Assembly (NCBI GenBank): GCA_023231475.1
Contig: JALJEE010002061.1
Location: 54,188-118,187 of the forward strand
Reading direction: 5' to 3'
DNA: 64,000 nt
DNA from: Seison nebaliae
Lineage: Eukaryota; Rotifera; Pararotatoria; Seisonacea; Seisonidae
The notes below the pieces were generated by a model, which did not search any database, was not told the origin of the DNA, and worked only from the letters and a program-made list of their open reading frames with translations. This document shows positions 49,901 to 62,476 of this stretch, in pieces. Numbering within the stretch: the first letter of the stretch is position 1; each line of letters begins with the position of its first letter. Made by a program: the position numbers and the translations under genes.

Positions 49901-51895
49901 TTCCTTCGTTCAAATTTGACGTATAATCTTACCACTAGTGCCGCAATTAAACGACCTTCGCATCTCATTAAATTGCGCAATCATCAATCAATCAATCAAC
50001 CATCAAACCAATCCTTCACGTACATACGTTCGCTGCACTTTCTTCCCACAAATCTACACATGTCTATCGGAAATTAATTTATAAACATATTTCTCTTTCA
50101 TCGACAACGTCCTTCGAACGATCATATCGGGAAGTATGTTCCTCTTCAATTCTTACTTCAATTTTGAGAGTAGTTGTAAGAGTGGTTGTTAGAACATGTG
50201 ACTGATGTGTGAGAGATACATAAGATTCTATGCAGAACATCATCCAGAATAATGAGACGGAAAGAAAGAAAATCAGCAACTTCTCCTCATTGCAGCTGGT
50301 CTCATTTGGAGTGAGAGGAAAAGAAAAGAAGAAAAGTTATTTTCCTTTTTATACCTACCATTTCCGTGTTCTCCATTCTTTCATGCATGTCTAAAGTGGC
50401 ATATGTAACCGAAATGTATACATCACTTACCTTCATCAATATGACATTGTTTAGTCGACAACGAAGGTGGACGACTTCATCATTGATTGTTGCGTGAATG
50501 AATTCAGTTGTCTCAAGGATAAGCATCTTTATAAAATCTAATAAGTTCACAATAATGACGATAACTTCTCTTCACATAAAAATGTTCTCATATGAGAACA
50601 ATCTTCTTCTTCTTCTATTTTGACGAACAAGAATTTTAGTCGTTTCGACACCTATTTTCCCGAGGAAATGGCAGCTACTGTGAGTGAAGAGTATGAATAA
50701 GAGTATGACCCGTAAGAAGGTCGATTACATTATCTTCTTCTCCTCAGTAATTTCTTTCATCATCGTTAACATCCCCACAAATCACAATGTTCATCGAACA
50801 GAATAACCTTCAACTAACTTTTACTGCTGCATATGACGAGACGACTTTTCAATAACTGATTATTCAATAAACTAGAAGAACTTAATAATAACAATAATGA
50901 TGGCGGTAGTGATGAGGACTTTTGGGGGAAAAGTAGTAAGACGAGGAAATTACATGGGAGAGTATAAAACAAAACTATAAATTATATAGTTCCAACAACA
51001 TCAGTTTCCTGTTTTTATCGCTGGAATGATGACACTGAATTTTCGATGAAGATATTTATAAGAGAAAGAGTTCCATGAAAGAATTATTATGATATTTCCG
51101 AATCTAAAATATTTGCTACCAGTCAAATGAAGATAGTGATGATGAAGATGAAGATTAATTTTCAATAATTACAAAACAATATGTGTTACTTTTGTTATTT
51201 AGGAAGAATTGATGTCGGAAAGTTGACAAGAATGAAAAAGTAATTTACAAATAGACATCATTATCATCATACACGACAATAAAATTCGTCAATGTCTCTC
51301 CTTCCCCACAGCAGAACACAACACACACACACAAACATGTTCACTCTTACATCCGATCAACACACTCACGAACCATCAGATGGAATAAGGGAAGATATAA
51401 GTAAACTTACTCACCTGATATATTCGACTCTGTAACGTATTTGGGTCGCGTCGTTTCGACCTCCACCATATTATTCTCAACAAATGATTTCGTTTTCCGT
51501 TCTTTCCCCATCGAATAATTTAGTGCTTGATATAAAAGATCACCATTCTCACCAATACGTTGTACGAACATCTCCTCGTTCATTAAGCATAATGCTTTTC
51601 CTGGAAAACGATGATACAATTAAAAAATATAATAATTAAATTAAAATTAATAAATTTTTAGGATTGGTATCATCAGATGATGAAGGATAAAAAGAAAGTT
51701 GGATTTAAATTTATCGAATTAACCATTTATATCGAATTTCTTGTATGGAAGATTGCGTAATTCGTATTCTTTTGAACACCAATGTAACCAAAGTTGTACA
51801 TCAGTTCGTGACCAAGTGGATGGGTGACATTCTCGAATACGTTCCACCCGAACACAATCCTCCTCAAATATCAAATCGTTAATTTGTTGACTCAT
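43935..51895 (-). CDS. ETV6: ETV6/Yan-type ETS transcription factor with PNT domain
   Basis: CDS 51895-51724, 51600-51415, 47686-43935; both junctions keep phase 1 with consensus sites (CAG|gtgagt donor, cgattcag acceptor). 1369 residues. The PNT (SAM-like) domain (about 22-95) is split over exons 1 and 2: TWSRTDVQLWLHWCSKEYEL, then FDINGKALCLMNEEMF, then ENGDLLYQALNYSM; this matches ETV6 PNT. The ETS domain (about 535-625) includes RILWEYLFILLEDDNYENVI, RWEDHVRLVFRIV, LAALWGLQKNRLSMTYEKLS, RGMRYYY and RLLYRFMRHPEEIKRS, closest to ETV6 (YENFIRWED, RLLFRFMKTPDEI). Recognition-helix arginines are intact. Long Gln, Asn and Ser runs fill the rest, and an Arg-rich patch lies near residues 1215-1270. 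Related Yan/ETV6 proteins are nuclear repressors of receptor tyrosine kinase output. The open frame upstream of 47686 (to 47792) is intron, not N-terminus. Confidence 0.88.
47687..51414 (-). other. Large intron of the ETV6-type gene (3.7 kb)
   Basis: Lies between the PNT exon (donor at 51414) and the ETS exon (acceptor AG at 47688-47687). By far the longest intron that I can bound in the window, against 44-250 bp elsewhere. No nested gene is seen. Contains a (TATC)n tract near 48075-48098 and a short CA repeat near 51318-51332. Confidence 0.75.
48075..48098 (+). repeat. (TATC/ATCT)n microsatellite
   Basis: Perfect tetranucleotide run of about six units inside the ETS-gene intron. Confidence 0.9.
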
Positions 51896-54072
51896 TTCAA
51901 ATCATCTAATTGATAAAAAGATACAAGAGAATGGTTGCGAAACTTTTAGAATTTTTCTCAGAAATTTCCATTTAAATTCTCCATTAACACACTAAGAAAA
52001 AATGAATTTAAAATGGAATGAGAGCATATAATTGTGAGAAACAAAGAATTGCTTTGAAGAAAAGTGAAATAATTTAGGAAGGAACAACTTATGACAATGA
52101 GGTTTTCATGAAATTATGAAGCTTAAGTATCTTAAGATGAGATAGAGCTAGATATTATGTAGTATGGATTAAGAGAACATAATGGGAAAAAGAAAATACT
52201 TTGAATTATAGAAGGAAAATGAGAAGTAAGATATTGATGGGGGTAGAATTGTGGTGGACGTGAAGCTGACCTAATTCGTATGAGGATCAGATGAATGAAG
52301 AAATAAATAATTCGGACAACGGTCATTGAAAATGAATAAGAAGGAAGATGACAAAGGAACGAGAAAATTCGGTTTAGAGGTCAGTGTTTAAGAGACGAAC
52401 TATTGGAAAGAAGAAGAAGAAAGAAAACTGTTTGAGAAGAAGGAAAAAAGATGAAACTACAACAAAATTTATTTAATGTTAATAGGAATTGGATGTTGGA
52501 AAGAAATGAAACTAGAGAATAGGGTCAGTTGTTTCCTCTCCTTATTTTCATTTTTTTTCCTCTCACCAACATTCAATCCGTTATCGAACATATGTATAGA
52601 TGTCGCCTTCGTTGTTGTTTAGTTCCCCTCCAGATGCATCATTCACTGAATTATTGAATATATCGGCAATCGGAATAAGGTCATCGAACTGGTCAGTTCA
52701 CACATTCTCCATATTCTCCCACACAAATCCAAGCTGGACGAACCACACTTTCTCATCTGTCAGTATTATCATTATCACTATCACGGTGAATGAGAAAGAC
52801 TGCAGAGAAAAGTAGGTCTATTGACCATCTTGATATTTCCCTTCTACTTCACTTTATTTATATTCTCCCCTACCAATAAATAAATTAAATGAATTCCTCT
52901 TTCATTATAAATGAAACATTCCACACATTCACATATAAAACCAGACTACATCCGACCAAAGCACCATTGTCCTTATCGGTCGGAACTCATAGATTCTTTT
53001 CTTTACTTACCCAAAAACGAAAAAGAAATATTTCCCTCTCCTACATCTTCGTTTTTTCGTCATTCTTTCCTTCTACTTCTCTACTATTACTTCTTCTTCA
53101 ATATCATTTACTACTACCATTATCATGATCATCGTTCGTTAGTTTCATTGCCCTTTCCCCCAATGTCCACTTATCAAGAATAGAAAGGAAAAGAAAACCA
53201 TATTAACACAGACATTAACAAAAGAATATTTAATCAATAAAAGCGAAAGGAAATCAGTTGTTACCATGTGAGTTGCGGTAAAGGAGGACGTCAATCGAAC
53301 AATAATTATTTATTTATTTATTTATCTAAAACTGACCGGTCTATACAGTCTCCTAAGGATAGCCATCAATCATTGAACTATCGACTGGACTCCGTTCAGG
53401 GAAATTATTTTAAAAAAATTATTTATTTTTATCGATTTCCTATTCACTCATTCATTAATTTTTATGAGAAGATTTGGTTCATTTCCTTTCCTTTAAAATA
53501 ATCATTGACACCATCCAACAATGCCAACAACAACAACAAACAAGAATTATGACAAGCGATAGGCATTTCGGTTTAATGCTTTCCTGAACATTAACAGCTG
53601 ATATTCATCGACTCAACTGTGTCTGTGTAAGCGGTGCAATTTATTAGAATTTCCATTTCCTTTCACCAACTCCGAACTCCGATAATGAAAAAAATTAATC
53701 CCTTTTGGAATAAAAAATAAAAAACAATTTCTTTCCAAACTTATTTCATTTCTCCATATTCATTTCATGGTCAGCGGCATGAGAAAGGAGGAAAAGATGA
53801 AAGTGATTGCAGTGAATTTTATTAAAAAAATAAAATAAGATAACGAACAGGAAGGAACTTCAATAGGAAATATTTATAAAATTATTAAATTGAAACTAAA
53901 TCTGAAATTTCTTGTAGGAAATTGTCGGTGACTCTGAAGAAATGTCATTAGTGTCGTTCAAAGTATCTTGTACAATTTCAGTTTTTGGTCATTTCTTTTT
54001 TTTTAAATTTATTGAAATTTTCATTCGTAACAGCTTGTCCAAAATTTGTGTAAAAATTTCTTTGTTGTACAA
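51896..54072. other. 2.2 kb intergenic region between divergent ETS and Gln-rich genes
   Basis: Presumed 5' flanks of both genes. Short frames at 52600-52815 and 52889-53183 are low-complexity and have no recognisable product. T-rich stretch directly before the 54.07 kb start. Confidence 0.5.
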
Positions 54073-55911
54073 ATGGAAGAGAATAGAGAGAGTTTGGATG
54101 AGGGAAGAATTGTGAATGATGTCCAGAATTTCTCATCCTCGTCAATTAGTCTCCATACAATAACCATCCCTCAACTGTATGAAACGAATTGTGTTGGATT
54201 TAACGGACAGAATTTAAATTCAGAAGAAAATGAAAATCCTGTACGAATTCCATCGATGTTTGTTACAACATCCGTTGAGAATCCGTTATCCCAGAATTGT
54301 ATTTGGCTCACTAATCAGAGTGACGATTGGATGAAACATCAGACGTCAATTTGGAATTGCAATAATCAGCAATGCCAAACTTCTCATTCCCAGAATCGAT
54401 TAATTAATAGATTGGAAAATATTGAAATTGAAAATCAGTTTAATTATGGAGAATTGTTTAGGGTGAATGAATCGAATAAAGTGAATGAGAGAGAAGTTAT
54501 GAGGAATGAAGGAAATGGATTGGAAAGTTATAATAATGACAATAAATATTTAAATGACGATTGTTTACTTGATGGGAATGGAGAGGAGGTTGAGAAGTTG
54601 ATGGATGATGATTTGAATATTGAAGAATTTTTGGAATTACTTGAAGATGGAAATGAGAATGAATTACCTGGTGTACCTAGTGAGTTTATTGCAGAAAGAA
54701 AATTTAAGGACGATCAAATATTTGATGATCAGGTGATAACTGGAAATTGTGAAATAAACGGAAATGAGAAAAAAATTGAAAGTTTCGTTGAAATGATGGA
54801 AGATTTTAGTGATAATTGTCTAAATTCGAATGCGGAGGACGAAGTTGTAATTGAGGATACATCGTCTGATAAAGATATTTTGACTCTGGAGGATCAACAG
54901 GAAAAAGACGATCAATATTTAGAGGATGACGAATTATTTCGGCTACAATTCCCAACATTGTATCCGGAACGATTATCGACAGAAAAATCTATTGATGGAA
55001 ATTTGATAAGAAAACAATCGAATGGAGAACCGTCCGTATCAATTGAGGGAGGAACTCAACCGACCGATCAACCGAGAGTTTATGAATATTATTTCAAAGA
55101 AACACAACCTTTAACGCATGAAATAGTGGAACAACGTCAGAAACAGGTAATTCAACATGAATTAGAAGCGATTTGGGCAGAGCATCCATCGGAGAGTAAT
55201 TCACAAAAGGAAGATTCGGATGATCTTAAATCTCAGTTTATTAATTTGGAAAAACCGGTGATGGTGATGGAAGAACCACAAAGGTTAGGATCTCAACCAG
55301 AACCTCGCTATATTTATAATTATTATCGGAAACCGGAAGAACAAAATGATCATCAAAATCATCAACATCAGCTACATCAACAAAAAATTCAACCTCAAAA
55401 ACAACAACAACAGGAAATACAGTATGAAAATCACAAAACTCAACAGATTCAACAACAAAAACAAGATCATCGTCAAAGCGAAAAACAACAACAAAAACCG
55501 CAACAACATGCATATGAACAACAACAACAGCAACATAGAGAACAACATCTCTATGAACAACAAGCGTCGGGAAAAGAATACGAACGACAGAGCGAAAATT
55601 GTCATTTGGAAAAAGCTCCACAACAAGAACCTCAGCAGAAAAACATGCAATTACCTGTAGTACGGATGCAACAAAACCAACAAAAATACCTGCAATTTCA
55701 ACAATATCATCAACTACAACAATATCAGCTAATGCAACAACAACTTTATCAACAAAGACAACAACAACTCCAACAACAAATAATAATAAAACAACTACAA
55801 TTGGAAAAAAAACAATGGCAACAACAACAAGTGCAGCAACAAGCACAACCACACTCCCAACAACCACAGCAGAAACAGCAACAGCAGCAGCAAATTGGGG
55901 GAGGACAGCAG

Positions 55912-55962
<51 letters not shown>

Positions 55963-57828
55963 CGTCTTGAACAACAACAGAAACAAGAACAACAGCAACA
56001 AATTCGAGAAGAACAACAGCAACAGCATCAAGCACAACAACTGCACGAACAACAACAACAGAAGGAAAAAAAACCACAACAACAGCAAGCACAAACAGAG
56101 TCACAACAACAACAATTTTTACTATATTCGAGTTTTAAAGAGAAATCTTTACATCACCAACAATTACGTAATAACAAAAACGAAAATTTGAAGCAAAGTA
56201 TATTGTATCGACAATTATCGATGAGTTTGCCGCAAGGTGTGATTAGAGAGACTACCGAACAAAATTGCATTAAGTTTAGCTTTGATCATTCGAACACCAA
56301 AGTAGATGAACAAGGACACGAACTTTTAAATATGGGAACTTTGGAAATAGATTTGACAAGTGACAATGAAATTTCGGAGGAAAATATTCATCAGGCAACA
56401 GATTCAAAAATTATTATCCCGGTAACTTCCACATCGATATATCATCAACATTTTTCTGATTTACATAAGGAGGAAACACTTCAATCTTTGCTAAACCACA
56501 AGATGGTTCCTGAAAAGGAGTCAACTGTTTCTTCGTCACAACCGGTTGATGAGAAGCAAATTGATATTTTAGGAAAAGGACAACTATTAGTGAAAGAACA
56601 ACACGAAATAGAGAAGGATCGAGAACAAAAGTTGAAGATATTGGATCGTTTAGAGAAGCAACAATTAATTCAAAAAGAAAATTTGATGAGAAAAGAGTTG
56701 GAAGAGCAAATAACAACACTTGGTAAAGTGATGACAGAAAAGAAGGATGATATAGTGGATCATCTTTTGAAAAATTCCGATTATTATCCCAATCTACGAA
56801 ACATAGTTGACGTAGTATCAGGTAAATTTAATCCTCCACAACAACAAGAAGAACATAAAGAGAAAGATGAAAAAGTGATAGAGATTGTCGATGATACGAA
56901 TGAGAATAAAGAGAATAACAAACCGAAAAATATTTCCGTGGAATGTCCAACAGAAAATGAAAATATTTCTTCCGTTAATATCCCCATAGATTTCAATTCT
57001 CTAATTGAGAATGAGCAAATAATTTCTTCACGACGACAACCGGACAAGAAACAGAAGAGAAATTCAGATGTTCCTAACAATAATCATCCTGAACTTTCCA
57101 ATAGGAAAAAATCTCGACCTTTCAATCAAACAATTGCGGTGAATAATCAAAATTTTTTCCACGTTCCTACTTTGGAATTGGTTGACAATATTTCAACGAA
57201 CAACAACCATATAACAATAGATAACAATGTTGACGTTGGAGGTGATATTCCAATTGAAGTAATTGATAGAAAAGAAGCGAAGAAGAAGAAACGAAAAGAA
57301 AAGAGACTTCTTCCTTATCAATTTCGACCAGTTCTCAAAACGACTCATGTCGCTCTCTCCATGTATAATATCAGGAGATCGCGAACTGAATTTGATTTCG
57401 CAATTCTCGACCAATTCTATAAATTAATCAGATTGACACCCGAGAATTATTTGGCATATCATATCGGTTGTCTTGACGAAATGCCAACGAATTGTTTGAA
57501 ATGTTCAGGAGCAAATAATTCACAGGATAGTGGATCGTTACAAAGCGAATATGATGATGAGCGAAGTGATTCGTTAATTTCAGTCTTAAGTACAATACCG
57601 AAACGTCCACAGCGACCACATTTGACGTATGAGAAATTAATATTGAAATATTGTCGAGATAATGGAATAAATCCACTTCTTTATGATTTTCGATCAGAAT
57701 GTAGCGATCATTTTATTAATCATTATCGTTTATCTTATCTCACCGTTCTTCGAGCCGTCATCAATTACATCACATATTTATATAACTCAGTTGGTATAAA
57801 ACCTGGTGAATTAATCATAACAAGATGA
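54073..57828 (+). CDS. Gln-rich protein of unknown family, 1251 residues
   Basis: I do not recognise the family. Start chosen at the ATG at 54073 (MEENRESLDEG); the frame extends 9 codons further without an ATG. Acidic N-terminal third, then a Gln-rich region (about residues 355-690) ending in a pure 16-unit CAA run at 55915-55962, then a Glu/Lys-rich helical segment (about 830-920), and a C-terminal 170 residues that look folded: LLPYQFRPVLKTTHVALSMY, FAILDQFYKLIRLTPENYLA, YEKLILKYCRDNGINPLLYD, LSYLTVLRAVINYITYLY. Three short hydrophobic-acidic motifs resemble SUMO-interacting motifs: VVIEDTSSD (about 258), EIDLTSDNE (758) and VIEIVDD (935). The composition suggests a nuclear regulator or scaffold, an inference only. 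An AATAAA follows the stop at 57831. Confidence 0.8.
55915..55962 (+). repeat. Coding (CAA)16 trinucleotide run
   Basis: Sixteen uninterrupted CAA codons within a longer CAA/CAG-rich stretch (about 55380-56120) of the Gln-rich gene. Purely CAA, so a likely length polymorphism. Confidence 0.95.
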
Positions 57829-58170
57829 TTAATAAAAAAAATAATTTATAGAAAAATTTTATTATTGTTGTTCTTTTCTTTGTTATTTTTTTATAAAAAA
57901 AGGACTGAAATAGTTTTTGGATAAACAATTTAATTTAATTAACCATTTTTCTTCCAATATTTCTGATAATTATATTCGTCCCTCATCAATTCTTTTTTTG
58001 CTCATCTTCCTTCGCTGATAAGTGAATAATTGTATTCATTCGAATATTCAACAACAACAGTAACCGATGACTAATTCAGGAATTGGGAATAACAATCTCA
58101 GCCTTTTCCCAATGTTTTTATTTTAATATTTTATTTTCGTCTCTTCTTCTTTTCTCGACATATATCTATA
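57829..58170. other. Intergenic spacer before the CHIC-family gene
   Basis: 342 bp holding the 3' end of the Gln-rich gene (AATAAA at 57831-57836) and the 5' flank of the CHIC-family gene; nothing else recognised. Confidence 0.6.
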
Positions 58171-58747
58171 ATGAGTTCCGATGATGGTGACGATCCCATT
58201 CGATATAAGATCATGGAGAATATTGGCAAAATTAATTTGTTTAATTTAATTACTAATAAAAATTTCTTCATTCTTTTCTAAAGGATTTCAGTCAATAATC
58301 AAATTGATGAAACTTATCCACCATCATTATTTAATCAAGTTCAAATTTGTTCTTTAATGAAAATGTTCCTTTCATTTCCTTTTCACAAAGATCTCACAAG
58401 ATGAATATAAGGAATCAATAAAAAAAATTAACAAAATTCTATCATCCAAAAAACGATTCAAAATATTCTGTCTCTCCTTAGCAACCGGATGTTGTTTATG
58501 TACAGCTGGACTCACATTATTATTAGGATTATTAATTTGTCGAATTGTTAGAAAATTGTTTAGGAATTTTTTCAATTATTCTCTAATCTGATACCAGGAG
58601 TATGATACGCTCAAACGATTATTAGAAAAAGAGAATAAACGATTGTACAGACATCTCGGTTTCTATTGGCGTTTGAAACGTACCACTTCCTCAACGATGC
58701 CTGCATCATTGCAACAATATGTTAATATATTTCTCTTTCATTTTTAA
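58171..58747 (+). CDS. CHIC-family (cysteine-rich hydrophobic domain) protein
   Basis: Four short exons: 58171-58238, 58284-58338, 58391-58546, 58598-58747 (introns 45, 52 and 51 bp), all phase-consistent; 142 residues. The order of motifs follows vertebrate CHIC1/CHIC2: an acidic N-terminus (SSDDGDDPI), a segment TYPPSLFNQISQDEYKESIK matching EFPSSL--EEFKASIN, then a hydrophobic Cys-containing core (CLSLATGCCLCTAGLTLLLG) as in the palmitoylated CHIC core, then RLLEKENKRLYRHLGFYWRL matching [20 protein letters not shown], and a short hydrophobic end after QQYV. CHIC proteins are membrane-attached through acylated cysteines and act at plasma membrane and vesicles. Fewer cysteines in the core than in vertebrate CHIC2 (about four). 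Missed by simple frame searches because each exon is short. AATAAA at 58752. Confidence 0.85.
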
Positions 58748-59020
58748 AATCAATAAATATTTCTCTTCTTATTTCACTAGTCTATCATTCTTTCGACATT
58801 ACCCCAACTCTCAGTATGGCAACCTGATTAAGTAATTAAAGACAACTTATTTATTTAATTCTACATTTCCATCTCTCATTCTTTTATTAATGAAAATTTT
58901 TAAATTAACAAATAAAACAATTTCCATTCTAAATTCCATTCAATCAATTTCGTCTTCTTATTTTGATTCTATATCTACCGATCTCAACATATTGAAAATT
59001 AGGTTGAAATTGAATAAAAT

Positions 59021-62000
59021 ATGAATTCGTCATTAAATTCGACGGTTCTCGAACCATCATCACCAACATCGATATTTGCATCTAATTTCTTCCTATTTGC
59101 CATGGCTGTCTTATTGATGAGTTTATTAAAATTCCTATTTCCAATCGGATGTTTGACAATATTTTCATAGTGTCTTTTCAAGTGGGATACGCAGCTAAAC
59201 AAATCGGTATAGTTTTTCCCCATCGACGTCCAATCATGATTATGCTTGGATATATTTTCGATATTTGTTTCCTCTTTTCTCTTATTTTGTTTTCAATTTC
59301 CACTTCTCAGGTATTACGGCTGTTATATTTTTTACATTTGGATATGCATCTTCTGACAGTTCATTGGTGAAAGATGATGTTAAACAATTACAATACGACG
59401 GTTTCGAAGCTAGACAAGAATCACGAGGAATAATTCGATCGTTCATTGGTAATCGAGGATTCTTCTTACATTATGGGACTAATTCTCCAATTTTCTTTTC
59501 ATCAATTGCATGTCAAGTTTATGTTTTCAATTATTTCCCTTTTCATTTTAATCCTCATATATTATTAAAGTTTGCCATTGTTTGTTCGATGTCAATCATC
59601 GCAGGTGATACAGTTATTGGTCGAATAAAATTAATTTCAACATTTTGTATTAAAGTTGTTATGGTCGGTTTGGCTTATCCGTCTCAATTTCATTGGGTCT
59701 ATTCACCATATGGTTGGTTAAATCGTGGTTTAAATGATCATTATGTTCAATTCAAAGTTAATAAATTTTAATTTATTTTAGAAATAAGAATTAAATAAAA
59801 TTAGGATGCTGCCGGTGCTTCTACGATTCATTTATGTGGTGGAGTATTTTGTTTAGCTGGTTCGGCAGCACTTTTCACTCAACATCGTTTGAAGACTCAT
59901 GTTAATCATCATTTCAGTAGAAGACAAGCGGATAGATCAGATTTCATTGGAAGGAATTCCGTTTTACCAGAAGAAACTTTTAGTCATGGCAAAGGAATGT
60001 ATAATTGGGATGAATCAAATTACGCTTTAACTTTCGTGCAGAAATTATCAGCCGTTTGTGGTGACAGATCACCATTTTTAGCTTTCTTTCCCAATCTGAT
60101 GGTTAGAGAAACGAATAATGAAATTGATGCACCTTATTCTCTACACAAACAACAACCGATATACGAATCCGTCTTCGTATTATTGGGAACGATATTTATA
60201 ATATTCGCTTTCGTTCTATTAAACATCACTGGCGTCTGCATTTCGACATGTGTCAAATATTTCAATACTGATCCATATGGAATTAATTGTTTATATCAAA
60301 TATTCGAAGGAAGAAGTATTTATATTTTCATTAATACATTGGCAAGTTTTGTGGGTGCGGTTGGATCGTACATGTTGATTATTTCATTTAGTCATCGTTA
60401 TAAAACCGAATATTTAGCAACTGAACAAACTTCCCATTTAGACTCGTTGAATGCGAAACCACTTTCGAATAAAAATGAAAAACATGAGAAGAAGAAAGAG
60501 AATTTAAAATTAGTTGCGATGAACGCTGAAAAACAACGAGAACTCAATTTCTTCACTTTCTATTTTAACGATATGACACAATTAAGACATATGGTAGCTT
60601 CTGGTATTGGCGGTTTGGTATCAGCATCAGCATCCATAGACATCGAATATCCTTCTTTAGCATTCTTAATTGGAGCAGTCGGCGGATTCATCGTTTACAA
60701 ATGGAGACAACATATCACTGAATATTATCATTTATTAGATCCAAACGATATCATTGCCATACATTTAGGTTGTGGTATATGGTCGTTGATAGCACGAGCG
60801 TTCGTCGATCCGGATTTGGGAATATTATTCAAATACAATTCCTCATCATTTATTTTCTTTCTGTGGCAGGTCGTTGGAACATTCTCTATTATTATCTGGA
60901 TTGGATTTCTCGCTTCCATCAGTTTCAATTTTCTTTGGAGTTCTGGTTTTCTCCAAATTGATTTTAATGTTTCTGATCAGAAATCTGATGCATATTGGTT
61001 CGATATGGCCCATAAAGGTTCACCTGTTTAATTTATCATTTTCATTTATATCTTACAATTGTTAGATTATCAACAATTAAAATTCGATCAACAACGACAT
61101 AAATTGCAGAAGGCGGCCTATTATGACGAATTGAATAAATTTGTAAGATTAGCTATTAATAATAAAGATTTCCGTCATATATTAAGGAAACCGTTCGAGC
61201 CACCAACATCGAAAGCTCAAACAGAAAAATTGAATAGGAAAATATTTTTGATGTTAGAATCGGCAGAAGAAAACGCAGAATGTTCCATTAATTTCAATGA
61301 TAATTTATTGATTGACTCATTGCCAATATCGACTAATCATTTGGCGGACAATAAATATGAGGATGATGATTTGAACTTCCTTTCTGATTTCCTTTTGGAA
61401 AACGAAGAAGAACATAAAGATGATTACTTTCCAACAGATAACAGTATTTTCGATATATTTAGTATTGATGACACTAAAGAATGGGAAACTGAAAATATTT
61501 TAGAAGCTCCTAATCCAGCCAATGAATGTGATACTTATCGATCAATTAAAGCAAATTGGCAACGTCATTTCAAAGAGAAAGTACCCCGACAAGTCCGCAT
61601 TAGAAATCGACATAAAACGGTTTTGACATCTGTGGAAGATTTTTCCGATTTCTTCAGGAAGAATTATAGGACAATTAACGTATTTGATGAGCACAATTGG
61701 GATATCTTACGACGAAGAGAAAAAATTATGATGAAAAATTATATCACAAAATATAATATTAAAAGAATGACCGTGAAAGATGAAGAGGAAGAACCAATAT
61801 TTTATAGAACTATGTTGAAAGAAGGAGGCTCAGATATGGCTTTATTACAAAGGGATGGAAAATTAAATTTATCACCAGAACGACATTTTTTCTTGGACTT
61901 ATACTTTCCAGATATTCAAATGATGCATCTTCAATTTGAGTCTTGGCTAATTCTGATGAAAATGAAATTCGCGAAATACGACCAACGTTTTTACGAAAGA

Positions 62001-62219
62001 ACTCTCGAAGTTCTCCAGCAATTGGATAAAGATCGTCCTTTAGGAAATCGACAGAAGATTAAAACTATGTCACGTTTAAGCGAAAATATTCCGCCTCATA
62101 TTAAGAAATATATTAATAGCGTACTGACATCTGTAATAATTTCTGAGAAAACGAAGAAAGCTAAATTGAAAGCGAACACTATGAGAGATACTATTATTTC
62201 GAACTATGATATTGTATAA
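59021..62219 (+). CDS. Amt-type ammonium transporter with optional 384-residue C-terminal extension
   Basis: Membrane ammonium channel/transporter of the Amt/Mep class. Exons: 59021-59120, 59171-59266, 59311-59756, 59805-61017, 61066-62219 (introns 50, 44, 48, 48 bp), giving 1002 residues; phases fit at each join. N-terminal helices read FFLFAMAVLLM, GYAAKQIG, LGYIFDICITAVIFFTFGYA (compare LLDVCIGALAYWLVGYGFA of Amt). Both pore histidines are kept: H223 in DAAGASTIHLCGG and H534 in DPNDIIAIHLGCGIW. A charged cytoplasmic insertion lies at about 415-465. The short C-terminal tail AYWFDMAHK replaces the usual LD--EHGEEAY. If the last intron is retained, translation stops at 61031 after GSPV (622 residues). 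If it is spliced, the last exon adds 384 residues of an acidic, helix-rich sequence of unknown family with no membrane segment. The last exon has no ATG near its start, supporting the joining. AATAAA at 62241. Confidence 0.82.
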
Positions 62220-62418
62220 CATCATATGTGTTATTATGATAATAAAACTTATAATCAATATGTTAGGAATAACTTTTATAATTTCCATGTTTTACATGAA
62301 CATACATATTGAATAAAACACCACAAATATTTTTATATAACCATTTTGTTCTAAAAAAGAGTTAAAATTATGGGGGTTGTCTCGACAGGTGGTTGAATTC
62401 CCAGATAATTCTTAAAAT

Positions 62419-62425
62419 TATAAAT
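62419..62425 (+). promoter_or_regulatory. Probable TATA box of the secreted-protein gene
   Basis: TATAAAT 52 nt before the ATG at 62477, predicting a start site near 62450 and a short 5' leader. The gene is compact and unspliced, typical of a highly expressed secreted product. Inference from position only. Confidence 0.5.
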
Positions 62426-62476
62426 GTTCGAAAATTTTTGAAGCTGTAGAACCTTCGCAAGAAGCAAACCATAAAC

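Noticed and set aside
55241-56104. Long minus-strand Val/Leu-rich frame of 287 codons
   Set aside because: Mirror image of the CAA/CAG-rich plus-strand coding region; repeat-derived open frame with no ordinary protein composition.
58999-59223. Minus-strand 74-codon frame with an LFSC motif like the Ig proteins
   Set aside because: Antisense to Amt exons 1-2; the shared motif is coincidental.
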